Shown piece by piece: positions 53,032-62,272 of a stretch of DNA of 64,000 bases. Source of the stretch: Rossellomorea sp. BNER (GTDB lineage Bacteria > Bacillota > Bacilli > Bacillales > Bacillaceae_B); assembly GCA_024213275.1 (NCBI GenBank), contig JANAVG010000001.1, positions 48,835 to 112,834 on the forward strand, read 5' to 3'. The position numbers were made by a program, and so were the translations under genes. The notes under the pieces are model-generated. The model searched no databases, was not told where the DNA came from, and saw only the letters and a list, made by a program, of their open reading frames with translations. Positions within the stretch are counted from its first letter, which is position 1; every line of letters starts with the position of its first letter.

Positions 53032-54567
53032 TTATCCTGCATTACCTATGTCAAGAACATCATCTACCCATTCGTGATAGAACTTTTCTTCATGAGAAAC
53101 AAGTATGATACTTCCGCTGAACTGTACCAAAGCAGACTGCAAAGCTTTTTTTGCTTCCACATCCAAGTGATTGGTCGGTTCGTCCATAATCAGAAAGTTA
53201 CAAGGAGAGAGTAACAGTCGACACAATTTTACTTTTGATTGCTCTCCACCACTTAGCGTACTGATTGCTTGTGAAACATTAGTATCTCTCACCCCGCATT
53301 GTGCCAAATGGTGACGAATCTCCTTTATGGTAAGCTTAGGAAACTGTTCAGAGATTATCTCAATTGGTGTCATGACACCATTTTCCCAAATTAAATCTTG
53401 CTCGTAATATCCGACTTTTATTTGTTCCCCAAACCGGAAGTCCCCGGAAACGGCCGGAATTTGTCTAATCAAGGTTTTTAGTAAAGTAGATTTTCCTATT
53501 CCATTAAAACCGGTAATTACGAGCTTTTGTCCTCCTATAACTGAAAAATTTATTTTCGGTAAAAGTGAGGAATCATACCCGATTTCAAGATTATCTACCT
53601 TTAGTACCGTCTGTGAAGAAAGGGGCAGCTCACGAAAACGGATGGTTGGTTTATGAGCAAAAACAGGTGGACCCATTCGCTCCATCCTTTCAAGTTGTTT
53701 CTTACGACCTTGGGCGATTTTAGAATTGACTCCGGCAATATTTCTTCGGATATATTCTTCCGTTTTTTCGATCTTCTTTTGTTGGGCGTTATATTGACGG
53801 ATATAATCCTTGCGCAAGTGTTCCTTTTGACGTAGAAAATCCGAGTATTTCCCATAGTATTTTTTGATGGTTCCAAATTCTAAATCACCTATACATGATG
53901 AAATTTTTTCTAACAGCTCATAATCATGGGAAACCACAATAAATGCACTGTCGAACACCATTAAATAATTTGAAAGCCATTCAACATGTTCCTTATCAAG
54001 AAAATTTGTTGGCTCATCTAGCAATAAGACTTCCGGTTTTTCAAGCAGCAGCTTTGCAAGAATCACTTTTGCCCGCTGCCCACCACTTAACCCATGGATA
54101 GTCCGGTCCATTCCAATAGCGTTGATCCCCAAACCAGAAACAATTTTATTGATTTTGCTGTCTATTGAATAAAAGTCACAGACTTCAAGTTGCTCTTGAT
54201 ATTCTGCGGCTTGCAGTAATGAGTCATTATGACCAGTAATGGCACTTTCCTGATAAAGCACGTTCATTCTTTTTTCGAGTTCAAACAAATCACTAAATGC
54301 CGTTTTCAGGTATTCTAAAATCGTTTGATTTTCATTGATTTCGGCGTATTGGTCAAGATGGCCAATTTGAATATCTGGCTGCCATTTTACGCTCCCTTTG
54401 TCCGGAATGATTTCTCCTAACAAAATTTTAAGGAGAGTGCTTTTACCCGATCCATTTTGGCCAACGATTCCCATGTGTTCCCCTTTATACAAGTTAAAGC
54501 AAGCATTTTCATATAGTGTTTTATCTATAAAACTATGTGTTAAATTTTTAACTTCAAGTAAGCTCAT
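53032..54567 (-). CDS. ABC-F ribosome-protection ATPase (antibiotic-resistance type)
   Basis: 511 residues with two ATP-binding domains and no membrane segments. Walker A GQNGSGKSTLLK (about 37) and GFNGIGKSTLLK (about 360), signatures HGLSGGQRAKVILAKLLLEKP and ISTLSGGEQSKVKLCRLLL, and Walker B/switch motifs LLLDEPTNFLD and LIMDEPTNHLD are complete. Between the domains lies a long charged linker with QRKQLERMERMGPP-type sequence that reaches toward the ribosomal peptidyl-transferase centre. Members of this class (Vga, Lsa, Msr, VmlR) dislodge macrolides, lincosamides or pleuromutilins. Attenuator and leader peptide upstream support drug-induced expression. Confidence 0.92.
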   Translation of the reverse strand: MSLLEVKNLTHSFIDKTLYENACFNLYKGEHMGIVGQNGSGKSTLLKILLGEIIPDKGSVKWQPDIQIGHLDQYAEINENQTILEYLKTAFSDLFELEKRMNVLYQESAITGHNDSLLQAAEYQEQLEVCDFYSIDSKINKIVSGLGINAIGMDRTIHGLSGGQRAKVILAKLLLEKPEVLLLDEPTNFLDKEHVEWLSNYLMVFDSAFIVVSHDYELLEKISSCIGDLEFGTIKKYYGKYSDFLRQKEHLRKDYIRQYNAQQKKIEKTEEYIRRNIAGVNSKIAQGRKKQLERMERMGPPVFAHKPTIRFRELPLSSQTVLKVDNLEIGYDSSLLPKINFSVIGGQKLVITGFNGIGKSTLLKTLIRQIPAVSGDFRFGEQIKVGYYEQDLIWENGVMTPIEIISEQFPKLTIKEIRHHLAQCGVRDTNVSQAISTLSGGEQSKVKLCRLLLSPCNFLIMDEPTNHLDVEAKKALQSALVQFSGSIILVSHEEKFYHEWVDDVLDIGNAG

Positions 54568-54596
54568 CGCTAATTTCCTCTTTTCCTCAAAATAAA

Positions 54597-54639
54597 AAAG
54601 CAGAGGGGTAGCGCCTTTAGGACGCTAGCCCTCTGCTTT
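54597..54639 (-). terminator. Attenuator terminator before the ABC-F gene
   Basis: AGCAGAGGGCTAGCG and CGCTACCCCTCTGCT (as read on the minus strand) form a stem of 14-15 bp with two mismatches, followed by TTTTTTATTTT. It lies 30 bases upstream of the ABC-F start, inside the transcript, so it is an attenuator instead of the end of another gene. Antibiotic-resistance ABC-F genes are often controlled in this way. Confidence 0.8.
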
Positions 54640-54712
54640 GTTTTTTGTATCTTAAGATACACCTACATAACCACTTCAATTTGGTAAATAAACTCATTGA
54701 AACAGCTATAAC

Positions 54713-54828
54713 AAAGGGCCATAGACAAAGCATTGTCTATGGCCCTTTAATCTATTATTCATCAGCAAATAGTCATTATTAAATAAGCGTAGTAAAACTA
54801 CACTTTTAAAGACTATAAGCCGATGAAT
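54713..54828 (-). promoter_or_regulatory. Leader hairpins of the ABC-F attenuation region
   Basis: AAAGGGCCATAGACAA/TTGTCTATGGCCCTTT (54713-54748) is a 16-bp perfect hairpin. ATTCATCAGC (54757-54766) pairs with GCCGATGAAT (54819-54828) with one mismatch. Both lie between the leader peptide and the terminator. Their presence suggests alternative structures that decide whether the terminator forms. Whether the pairings compete cannot be proved from sequence. Confidence 0.6.
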
Positions 54829-54838
54829 ATAGGAAACA

Positions 54839-54934
54839 TTACGCTTCCTGATTAAGCTCCGTACAACGCTTCATCGTATACATTTGTAGGGAGCTAAGTT
54901 TTCTAACGAGTTTTCCAAATTGTATATATTTCAT
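54839..54934 (-). CDS. Leader peptide of the ABC-F gene (31 residues)
   Basis: An ATG at 54934 follows AGAAGGTGTTTTAA. The frame encodes MKYIQFGKLVRKLSSLQMYT, then MKRCTELNQEA, and ends at TAA. It is basic and short. It lies upstream of two hairpins and a terminator in front of a resistance gene, the usual layout for ribosome-mediated attenuation, in which a drug-stalled ribosome on the leader opens the downstream gene. Inner pairs AGCTCC/GGAGCT (54890-54895 and 54855-54860) may matter. It has no known homologue to me. Confidence 0.6.
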   Translation of the reverse strand: MKYIQFGKLVRKLSSLQMYTMKRCTELNQEA

Positions 54935-55189
54935 TTAAAACACCTTCTTTATCGGGTATTTTAACATAAGGTTTTATGGAAGACAATGACAATCTAACAC
55001 TGGGAAGTAATCTTATTTCAACCGATATGAAAAGAAGAAATCACCTTAGAAGTACTGGGTCATTCAACATAGTAATATCATAGCCTATAAAAACAAAGTC
55101 CAAATATTTACCATATCTTTCATTTTTCGAATTGAAACTGTATTTAATAGATGGTACTGTAAATAAGCAATTAAATTTTATAGATAACG

Positions 55190-55606
55190 GTGATGAATGT
55201 GGAAGATGCTTTGAAAACTTGGGCAGTCATTAATAGTCTTTCTGCGAAGATGAATAATCGATTAGAAGAATACCTTAAGACTCAATATAATTTATCAGTT
55301 AGTGAATTCACAGTCATTTCTATTTTGGATGCAAATCAACATACTGGATTGACAATCCAACAGCTGGAGAGTCGGGTTAACTTAAGCCAAAGTGCCATTT
55401 CTCGTCTTATTTCAAGATTAGAAACGTGCCATACAGTTAAGCGACAATTATCTGAAAAAGATAGAAGATGTGCAATAGTCAAATTAACTTCAGAAGGAAA
55501 ATGTGCCTACAAAGAGACACTCCCTGGAATATCTGAGATTATTACGGATGTATTAACGAGTGATGAATCAAAAGTAGAAACAAGGATTTTGAGTATTCTC
55601 TCCTAA
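55190..55606 (+). CDS. MarR-family transcription regulator
   Basis: 138 residues of the MarR winged-helix family. The start is uncertain among GTG 55190, ATG 55193 and GTG 55199; only GGTGAT-like weak sites precede them. The recognition region LTIQQLESRVNLSQSAISRLISR and the wing with KRQLSEKDRRCAIVKLTSEGK are typical. It may sense an aromatic or drug-like ligand. It is divergent from the ABC-F/MFS operon with about 255 bases between its start and the leader peptide, so it may regulate that operon or the SNF2 gene downstream, 69 bases away. Inference only. Confidence 0.88.
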   Translation: MMNVEDALKTWAVINSLSAKMNNRLEEYLKTQYNLSVSEFTVISILDANQHTGLTIQQLESRVNLSQSAISRLISRLETCHTVKRQLSEKDRRCAIVKLTSEGKCAYKETLPGISEIITDVLTSDESKVETRILSILS

Positions 55607-55675
55607 AAAACGAATTACTTTTATATGCATGCGCATACATTTTTTCTGCCATTCCGATACCGAAGGAGCAAGTCG

Positions 55676-58600
55676 ATGAATTATTTTTTGAATCAGCGCA
55701 GAATCAAGCAGCTGTGTGGAGAGGTTTCATATAAAAAAGGAAAAAAGTACTTTCAGGAAAAGAAAGTGACTTTCAAGAATTACAATCCCAATCATCCTAT
55801 TATCGAAGCTAGTGTTAAGGGAAATCATCTATTCCATGTGATGATCGAAAAGGAGAAAAACGGAAACATTTATGCTGAATGCACTTGTCCCAAATTGGCT
55901 TCATATCATAAATATTGTCAACATATTGCGGCAGTACTTATCTGTTTACATGATTTTCAAGTAAATGGCATACCGAAAATTATTTCATCTTCTTCAAACA
56001 GCAGCGACCTCCTAGATTCATCTGAAGGAACCTATGAAATGCATAACTCTGTTCCTAAACAAAATCCTGCGATGACCAAGGATGTTCAATTGGCAAACGA
56101 AATCCTTCACCTCTTTGAGGATAAACCAGTACTTCCCATCAGCCATCAATACCACCATGATAATAGGGCTGTAATGGATGTTGAATTTACTTGTAAAACA
56201 TTAATCTTTCCTAACAAGAAAGATCTGTTTGGGATAGAAATAAAGGTTGGTCGTTCACATCGATATAGGGTGCATGATTTCAATAAATTTCTTATGCATG
56301 TTGAACATCGAGAAAACTACGTCCTTTCAGAGAACTTTACCTATAATCCTGATCTTCATAGATTTAGCAGAGAAAATGATGCTGTATTCAAGCAATTAAC
56401 TTATCTTCTTCAGGAAGAAAAGATGTATTTTGATACTTTGAAGCATGATCATGGTCGGGATTGGTCGATCGGTGACAAATGGATCCTCATTCCCCCCTCT
56501 TCATGGGAAAAGATTCTTCAACTTCTCTCCGCAGCACCTTTAGTAAACCTTGAACATGATAAAAGTACATATGATGGAATTCATGTATCGAATGAGACAA
56601 TACCATTGGAATTTGCTTTTGACGAAAGTAATGATGAGGGTTATCAACTATCTGTTAGAGGATTAGACCGTATTATTGTGATGGGAACGTACAATTATGT
56701 CCTTTTTGAAGGAAAGCTCTATAAACTTCCAGCTGCAGATTGCAAGCGTCTCCTAGAGCTAAAGCAAATGTTAGAAGCTTCCGGTCAATATTATTTCCAA
56801 ATCCCCTCCGAACAAATGGTGAATTTCATGGAGAAGGTGATGCCCGGTTTTATGAAACTGGGGAATGTTCGAATTGCCCAAGTAGTATCCGACAGTATGA
56901 TGAACACTCCCTTTAAAGGGAAACTATTTTTGGATAGAGTGAAGAATCGACTGCTGGCTGGTCTAGAATTTCATTATGGAAACCTTATCATAAATCCATT
57001 AGAAGAAAATTCGGCATCAGGTCCGTTATTCAGAAGAAATGGGGTTAGGGAACAGGAAATTATGCAGCTTATGGAAGACAGCTCCTTTACGAAGACAGAT
57101 AGTGGTTACTTTTTGCATAATGAGGAGGAAGAATACCATTTTTTGAATCATATAGTTCCGAAGTTAAAAAAGAAGATTGAGATTTATGCCTCCACTGCTG
57201 TTAAGGATCGAGTATATACGATGAAATCTCCTCCGAAAGTTAGAGTGGAAGTAGATGAACGAACCGATTGGCTCATTTTCCAATTTGATATGCAGGGAAT
57301 CCCAGAATCGGAAATTCGCGATGTCTTACTTTCCCTTAAAGAAAAAAGCAAATATTATCGGTTAAAGGATGGTAGGTTAGTATCTTTGGAAAATAAGGTT
57401 TTTCAAGAAATGAACCAGTTCTTGAATACTATGGGGATGGACAAAGAAGATTTAAATGGAGAGGAAATCCGGACATCGGTCATCCGTGGCCTCCATAAAA
57501 TAGAGTCCTTTCAAGGGAGTATTCTTACCAAAGGGACATCCTTTCGTAAGATCTTGGAAAACTTGCAAAGTCCGGATAACCTAGAATTTAAGATTCCCGA
57601 TAGCTTAAATCCCGTTCTTCGAAATTATCAACAATTCGGGGTGCGATGGTTAAAGACTTTAGCACATTATAAATTCGGTGGAATTCTGGCAGATGATATG
57701 GGATTAGGTAAAACGCTGCAAAGCATCACTTACATTGTTTCAGTCCTTTCCGAAATTAGAAAACGAGAAAAACAGCCAGTCTTAGTTGTGACACCTTCTT
57801 CTCTAGTCTATAACTGGTTAAATGAACTGAACAAATTTGCACCTGAATTACAGGCTGTTATTGTTGATGGCAGCAAAACAGAAAGGAATTCCAAATTCAA
57901 GGATGCTAACCAAGCAGATGTTATCATCACCTCTTACCCTTTATTGCGCATGGACCTTAATATGTATCTTAAACAATCTTTCCATACTTTAATCCTGGAC
58001 GAGGCACAGGCTTTCAAGAATCACACGACCCAAACGGCAAAAGCGGTTAAAAAAATTCAAGCTGATTATCGATTTGCTCTTACCGGCACACCGGTGGAGA
58101 ACTCTATAGATGATCTATGGTCTATTTTTTATGTAGTGTTTCCAAATCTATTACCAGAGAGAAAAGCCTTTAAAGATCTACCTCGTAAAACAATAGCAAA
58201 AATCGTCAACCCTTTTATCCTTCGTCGTTTAAAGGAGGATGTATTGAAGGAATTGCCGGAGAAAATCGAGTCGATTCATATCTCCGATTTACTTCCAGAA
58301 CAGAAAAAGTTATATGCAGCCTATTTGGCAAAACTGAAATACGAAACATTAAAGCATCTAGACAAGGATACCTTTCAAAAAAATCGATTCAAAATTCTTG
58401 CTGGTTTGACCCGTCTTCGTCAACTGTGCTGCCATCCTGCCTTATTTATTGATGGTTATGAGGGAAGCTCAGCAAAATTTGAGCAATTAATGGCTATCGT
58501 GGAAGAGTGCCATAGTACGGGAAGAAGAATCCTGATATTTTCACAATTCACCAAAATGCTTGAGATCATCAGTCGCGAATTAGCTCACAAGGGATTTAAC

Positions 58601-58981
58601 CATTTCTACTTGGATGGCCATACTCCCTCTGCAGAGCGTGTAGAACTTTGTCATCGGTTTAACAATGGGGAAAGTGACCTGTTTCTTATATCATTAAAAG
58701 CTGGCGGAACAGGGCTAAATCTAACCGGAGCAGACACGGTTATTCTATATGATCTTTGGTGGAATCCAGCTGTAGAGCAACAGGCAGCCGATCGTGCACA
58801 TCGTATGGGACAAAAAAATAAGGTTCAAGTGATAAAGCTTTTAACTCATGGAACAATTGAGGAAAAAATGAATCAGCTTCAAGAGAAAAAGATGAACCTA
58901 ATTGAGGAGATTATTCAACCAGATCAAGATAATTTATCAACACTTACCGAACAGGAAATTAGAGATATTCTTTTGGTCTGA
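55676..58981 (+). CDS. SNF2-family helicase/ATPase with SWIM zinc finger
   Basis: 1101 residues from ATG 55676 after AAGGAGCAAGTCG; an earlier in-frame ATG lacks a site. The N terminus holds a SWIM zinc finger (ECTCPKLASYHKYCQHIAAV). The middle 400 residues match the bacterial SNF2-associated region. The C-terminal motor has Walker A ILADDMGLGKTLQSITYI, DEAQ box LILDEAQAFKN, motif III LTGTPVENS, motif V KAGGTGLNLTGAD and motif VI QQAADRAHRMGQ. It belongs with Bacillus YwqA-like proteins, which translocate on DNA or strip proteins; the exact role is unknown. Monocistronic, with a terminator downstream. Confidence 0.92.
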   Translation: MNYFLNQRRIKQLCGEVSYKKGKKYFQEKKVTFKNYNPNHPIIEASVKGNHLFHVMIEKEKNGNIYAECTCPKLASYHKYCQHIAAVLICLHDFQVNGIPKIISSSSNSSDLLDSSEGTYEMHNSVPKQNPAMTKDVQLANEILHLFEDKPVLPISHQYHHDNRAVMDVEFTCKTLIFPNKKDLFGIEIKVGRSHRYRVHDFNKFLMHVEHRENYVLSENFTYNPDLHRFSRENDAVFKQLTYLLQEEKMYFDTLKHDHGRDWSIGDKWILIPPSSWEKILQLLSAAPLVNLEHDKSTYDGIHVSNETIPLEFAFDESNDEGYQLSVRGLDRIIVMGTYNYVLFEGKLYKLPAADCKRLLELKQMLEASGQYYFQIPSEQMVNFMEKVMPGFMKLGNVRIAQVVSDSMMNTPFKGKLFLDRVKNRLLAGLEFHYGNLIINPLEENSASGPLFRRNGVREQEIMQLMEDSSFTKTDSGYFLHNEEEEYHFLNHIVPKLKKKIEIYASTAVKDRVYTMKSPPKVRVEVDERTDWLIFQFDMQGIPESEIRDVLLSLKEKSKYYRLKDGRLVSLENKVFQEMNQFLNTMGMDKEDLNGEEIRTSVIRGLHKIESFQGSILTKGTSFRKILENLQSPDNLEFKIPDSLNPVLRNYQQFGVRWLKTLAHYKFGGILADDMGLGKTLQSITYIVSVLSEIRKREKQPVLVVTPSSLVYNWLNELNKFAPELQAVIVDGSKTERNSKFKDANQADVIITSYPLLRMDLNMYLKQSFHTLILDEAQAFKNHTTQTAKAVKKIQADYRFALTGTPVENSIDDLWSIFYVVFPNLLPERKAFKDLPRKTIAKIVNPFILRRLKEDVLKELPEKIESIHISDLLPEQKKLYAAYLAKLKYETLKHLDKDTFQKNRFKILAGLTRLRQLCCHPALFIDGYEGSSAKFEQLMAIVEECHSTGRRILIFSQFTKMLEIISRELAHKGFNHFYLDGHTPSAERVELCHRFNNGESDLFLISLKAGGTGLNLTGADTVILYDLWWNPAVEQQAADRAHRMGQKNKVQVIKLLTHGTIEEKMNQLQEKKMNLIEEIIQPDQDNLSTLTEQEIRDILLV

Positions 58982-59070
58982 TCTTCAAGGTTTTAAGTGA
59001 GGAATCTGGACAGATTTTCTTATAATATACGATTATAGAATATTAGTGGTACCGTACTTTATCAAATCTA

Positions 59071-59110
59071 AAATAAGAAATCATAACCATAGGGTCATGA
59101 TTTCTTATTT
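59071..59110. terminator. Terminator after the SNF2 gene
   Basis: AAATAAGAAATCAT and ATGATTTCTTATTT are perfect 14-bp arms around a 12-base loop, followed by TTTTCTATTTTTA. It is bidirectional and overlaps the stop codon of the convergent small gene at 59095. Confidence 0.8.
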
Positions 59111-59223
59111 TTTCTATTTTTATCTTTTGCATCCTGTTCTTTTTTAGAAACTAAATTTGAAGTACGGATTTGTGCTGCCCTTAAATTGTTATTGGGTGCA
59201 GCTTGTTCATTCCAATCACCCAT
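59095..59223 (-). CDS. Small hydrophilic protein (42 residues), unknown
   Basis: ATG 59223 follows AGGTGATCCAAT by six bases. The product is MGDWNEQAAPNNNLRAAQIR, then a basic tail rich in Lys. The start lies six bases past the stop of the small gene upstream, so the two are probably translated from one transcript. It has no membrane segment or cysteine. The style recalls small spore proteins, but I do not recognise it. Confidence 0.5.
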   Translation of the reverse strand: MGDWNEQAAPNNNLRAAQIRTSNLVSKKEQDAKDKNRKNKKS

Positions 59224-59229
59224 ATTGGA

Positions 59230-59472
59230 TCACCTGCTTTCTTCCTCTTTTACCTTATTTCCGCCCATTAATTCATCGAAATGCTTCATTTCTTCGTCCT
59301 GTTTAGGAATGTATTGGAATGGATTTCTTTCCTGTTTGAACTCCCCTTTAGTATCCACTTGAATCCCAATCGTTGACCCAGCAGATGCTGTAGGGTCATT
59401 AATAACCCCTTCTTTTTCCCCATCAAAATGAGGAGTTGTTTCAACATGTGAATTTTCATTTTCACGCGGCAT
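59230..59472 (-). CDS. Small hydrophilic protein (80 residues), unknown
   Basis: 80 residues starting MPRENENSHVETTPHFDGEK after AAGGAGATGATCAT. It is acidic overall, with a GSTIGIQVDTKGEF stretch that may be a short beta hairpin. It has no cysteine and no membrane segment. Such proteins are common and uncharacterised in Bacillus. It overlaps in layout with the 42-residue gene after it. Confidence 0.6.
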   Translation of the reverse strand: MPRENENSHVETTPHFDGEKEGVINDPTASAGSTIGIQVDTKGEFKQERNPFQYIPKQDEEMKHFDELMGGNKVKEEESR

Positions 59473-59614
59473 ATGATCATCTCCTTTATTGTTAAGATGA
59501 CTTAATAGAAGATAATCTATTCAAAAAAGAGGATTCGCATCCATCATCCTGGGGTTTTGACATGCTTGTAAATATTTTAAAGAGGACATATTATTAAGGT
59601 ATAAGAAAGGAGAT

Positions 59615-60535
59615 ATGTATATTGATTATGAAGCCTCGCTACGAGTCATTAGAATTAAAGATTCTGAGATCTTTAAATGTTCGTATGCTTTAGCAGCCAA
59701 AGAAGAAAATTACTATTTGAACCTTGAAAAAGGCTACAAAGGGGAGGAAAAATTTGATGAATGGATAAAGCCACTCTCAAATGACAGGATCGTTTTAAAC
59801 GATCTACTGCTAGAATATAACAACACATTATTTCAAATCGATTCGTTGATCATTTCCTCAAATACGATTTACATTTTCGAAGTCAAGAACTATGAAAGTG
59901 ACTTTTTTATCGAAGGAGATAGGTGGTATTCAATATCAAGAACGGAAATAAAGAATCCCTTGCTTCAATTGCAAAGAAATGAATCCTTATTTCGACGATT
60001 ACTTCAGGACCTTGGATTTAACATCTCCATTGAATCATACCTCATCTTCGTAAACCCTGAATTCCATCTATATCAATCACCTCTAAATCTACCCATTATT
60101 TTCCCAACACAGCTTAATCGCTTCATGGATAAAATGAAAAAGCGGCCGTCTAACATAAAAGATACCCACTCAAAATTAGCGAAACAATTATTATCTCTTC
60201 ATTTAAAAGAGACACCTTTCAATCGGTTACCTGAATACCACTATGATCAACTTAAAAAAGGTATGACCTGTCCAGTTTGTCAAACATTTTATAATCATCT
60301 TAAGAAAACAACCTTAATATGTAGTAGTTGTGGTGGCAGAGAAGAATACGAATCTGCTGTTTTAAGGAATGTAGAAGAGTTTAAGCTACTTTTTCCAAAA
60401 AGCAAAATTACCATTAGCGATATATATGAATGGTGTAACACCATTAAGGACAAAAAAACCATTCGAAATGTTCTTACAAACAACTTCATACTAATTAGAC
60501 GAGGTAAATCCTCACATTATGTGAATAATGATTAA
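59615..60535 (+). CDS. NERD-domain protein, with a frameshift near the start
   Basis: 306 residues in the long frame. The NERD (nuclease-related) core runs from LNLEKGYKGEEKFDEWI through IDSLIISSNTIYIFEVKNYES. A C-terminal zinc ribbon has CPVCQTF and CSSCGG. The N terminus in this frame (MYIDYEASLRVIRIKDSEIF) is not like the family. In the +1 frame, a TTG at 59622, nine bases after AGGAG, opens MIMKPRYESLELKILRSLNV, which matches NERD proteins and stops at 59691. The sensible protein thus switches frame near 59685, just before LAAKEENYYLN. Either a frameshift mutation or a sequencing error; the nuclease-type activity is unproven for this family. Confidence 0.75.
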   Translation: MYIDYEASLRVIRIKDSEIFKCSYALAAKEENYYLNLEKGYKGEEKFDEWIKPLSNDRIVLNDLLLEYNNTLFQIDSLIISSNTIYIFEVKNYESDFFIEGDRWYSISRTEIKNPLLQLQRNESLFRRLLQDLGFNISIESYLIFVNPEFHLYQSPLNLPIIFPTQLNRFMDKMKKRPSNIKDTHSKLAKQLLSLHLKETPFNRLPEYHYDQLKKGMTCPVCQTFYNHLKKTTLICSSCGGREEYESAVLRNVEEFKLLFPKSKITISDIYEWCNTIKDKKTIRNVLTNNFILIRRGKSSHYVNND

Positions 60536-60604
60536 TTATTTTTAACAGAATTTCTCTGAAATCCTAGGACCTTTAATTAATTTACTAGGCTTCAATTTGT
60601 TCCT

Positions 60605-61456
60605 TTGGATGCCGTCATTTCGGTTTTTGGTCAATATCACGGTATGATTGGTCGCTTTGGATGCCGTCATTTCGGTTTTCGGTCAATATCACGGAACGAA
60701 TGGCCGCTTAGGATGCCGTCATTACGGCTCTCGGTCAATATCACGGAACGAATGGTCGCTTTGGATGCCGCCATTTCAGCTTTCTCCCAATATCACGCTA
60801 CGATCAGTCACTTTAGATGCCGCCATTTCCCCTTTCACACAATATCACGCTACGATCAGTCACTTTAGATGCCGTCATTTCAGCTTTCTCCCAATATCAC
60901 GGTACGATCAGTCGCTTCGGATGCCGTCATTTCCCTTTAACACAATATTACGGTACGATCCTTCCCTTTTGATGCCGTCATTTCTCCTTTCGATCAATAT
61001 CACGGTACGATCAGTCGCTTCGGATGCCGCCATTTCCCCTTTAACACAATATAACGGTACGATCCTTCCCTTTTGATGCCGTCATTTCTCCTTTCGATCA
61101 ATATCACGGTACGATCAATCGCTTCGGATGCCGCCATTTCCCCTTTAACACAATATAACGGTACGATCCTTCCCTTTTGATGCCGTCATTTCTCCTTTCG
61201 ATCAATATCACGGTACGATCAATCGCTTCGGATGCCGCCATTTCTCCTTTCACACAATATCACGGTACGATCCTGCTCTTTTGATGCCGTCATTTCAGCT
61301 TTCACACAATATCACGGTACGATCCTTCCCTTTTAATAACGGCATTTCGGCTTTCGATCAATATCACAGTACGACCGGCTGCTTTTAATGCTGTCATTTC
61401 TTCTTTAACACAAAATCACGGTACGATCGGCCGCTTTGGATCCCGCCATTTCGCCT
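60605..61456. repeat. Tandem array of 52-bp units, array 3 (homologous to array 1)
   Basis: GCCGTCATTT starts at 60611, 60663, 60715, 60767, 60819, 60871, 60923, 60974, 61026, 61078, 61130, 61182, 61234, 61286, then worn copies at 61338, 61390 and 61442: 17 units at a 52-base period with one unit of 51. A unit contains GATGCCGTCATTTCGGCTTT, six variable bases, and AATATCACGGTACGATCR. The core is the same as array 1 read on the opposite strand. It lies between the convergent NERD and GNAT genes. Long open frames in it come from the repeat itself and are not genes. Confidence 0.95.
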
Positions 61457-61485
61457 CCACTCTTTTTCAAGGCTCCATCCAATCT

Positions 61486-61983
61486 TTACCTCAACACCTT
61501 CCCCATAATGATAAATTCGTGAGGCACATTTGGATAGAATCCCTCGCGAATAATCACCCAGCCTCGCTTTTGGTAAAACGAAATCGCATTACTATTATTT
61601 TTTCGAGCCGTTAATACAGCTGTTTTTTCTCGTCTATTTTGACATAAAGTATGAATGAGCTGCTTTGCAATTCCCTGCCTTCTGTATTGAGGATGAACAC
61701 CTAGTTCCGCTAGCTCCATGCAGTCCTTCACCCATCCAGTATAGGGGTGTAAATGATTAGCCAATAGATCATGATAATATTGACCTCTGACAGAAGTGTA
61801 TCCATAAATATATCCTGCCACTTGATTATCTTTTATCATCAAATATCCTTCAAAATTTGGATATTGAGAATGAAGCTGAAATTGTTTTTCCATGGCTATT
61901 GGATCGGTTCCAAAAAGAAAACCATATAATTCAATCGTTTTATAAAAATATGGACCCTCCACCTTAAACTGAACAATTTTCAT
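61486..61983 (-). CDS. GNAT-family N-acetyltransferase
   Basis: 165 residues. Motif A, the acetyl-CoA binding loop, reads LAELGVHPQYRRQGIAKQLIHTL, and motif B is KNNSNAISFYQKRGWVII. The N-terminal half (YFYKTIELYGFLFGTDPIAM) carries the substrate region. It should acetylate a small molecule or protein amine with acetyl-CoA. Substrate unknown. AGGAGGTAGTGAAA precedes the ATG. It ends near the 52-bp array 3. Confidence 0.9.
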   Translation of the reverse strand: MKIVQFKVEGPYFYKTIELYGFLFGTDPIAMEKQFQLHSQYPNFEGYLMIKDNQVAGYIYGYTSVRGQYYHDLLANHLHPYTGWVKDCMELAELGVHPQYRRQGIAKQLIHTLCQNRREKTAVLTARKNNSNAISFYQKRGWVIIREGFYPNVPHEFIIMGKVLR

Positions 61984-62208
61984 ATTTTCACTACCTCCTA
62001 ATCGGATATAGTTTGATTGAAAAAATAGATTACTTTCTTCATTTTCTGAGGGAGACGTTTTTCTTCTTTGTTTTAAAATGTAGTAATTTCACTTCGCCTA
62101 AAAACCACTCAATCCATTATATGGTCGAATTCATGAAGAAAGACGCTTTCCTTTTTACGTTCAAACCTTAAAAGGGAAGCGGTTACCCCACATATAACCA
62201 AAGCAGAA

Positions 62209-62256
62209 GAAGCTGACCTAAAAGATCACTTAAAGTATCCTTTTAGCGTCAGCTTC
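62209..62256 (-). terminator. Terminator of the Ala-Glu repeat operon
   Basis: GAAGCTGAC/GTCAGCTTC (9 bp) enclose CTAAAAG/CTTTTAG, together a long stem. It lies 17 bases past the stop of the small gene at 62273. Confidence 0.75.
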
Positions 62257-62272
62257 AAAGTTTTATGACTTT

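Noticed and set aside
60605..61076. Two overlapping plus-strand open frames (87 and 142 codons) in array 3
   Set aside because: Repetitive sequence without a ribosome binding site or family pattern; a product of the repeat unit having few stops.
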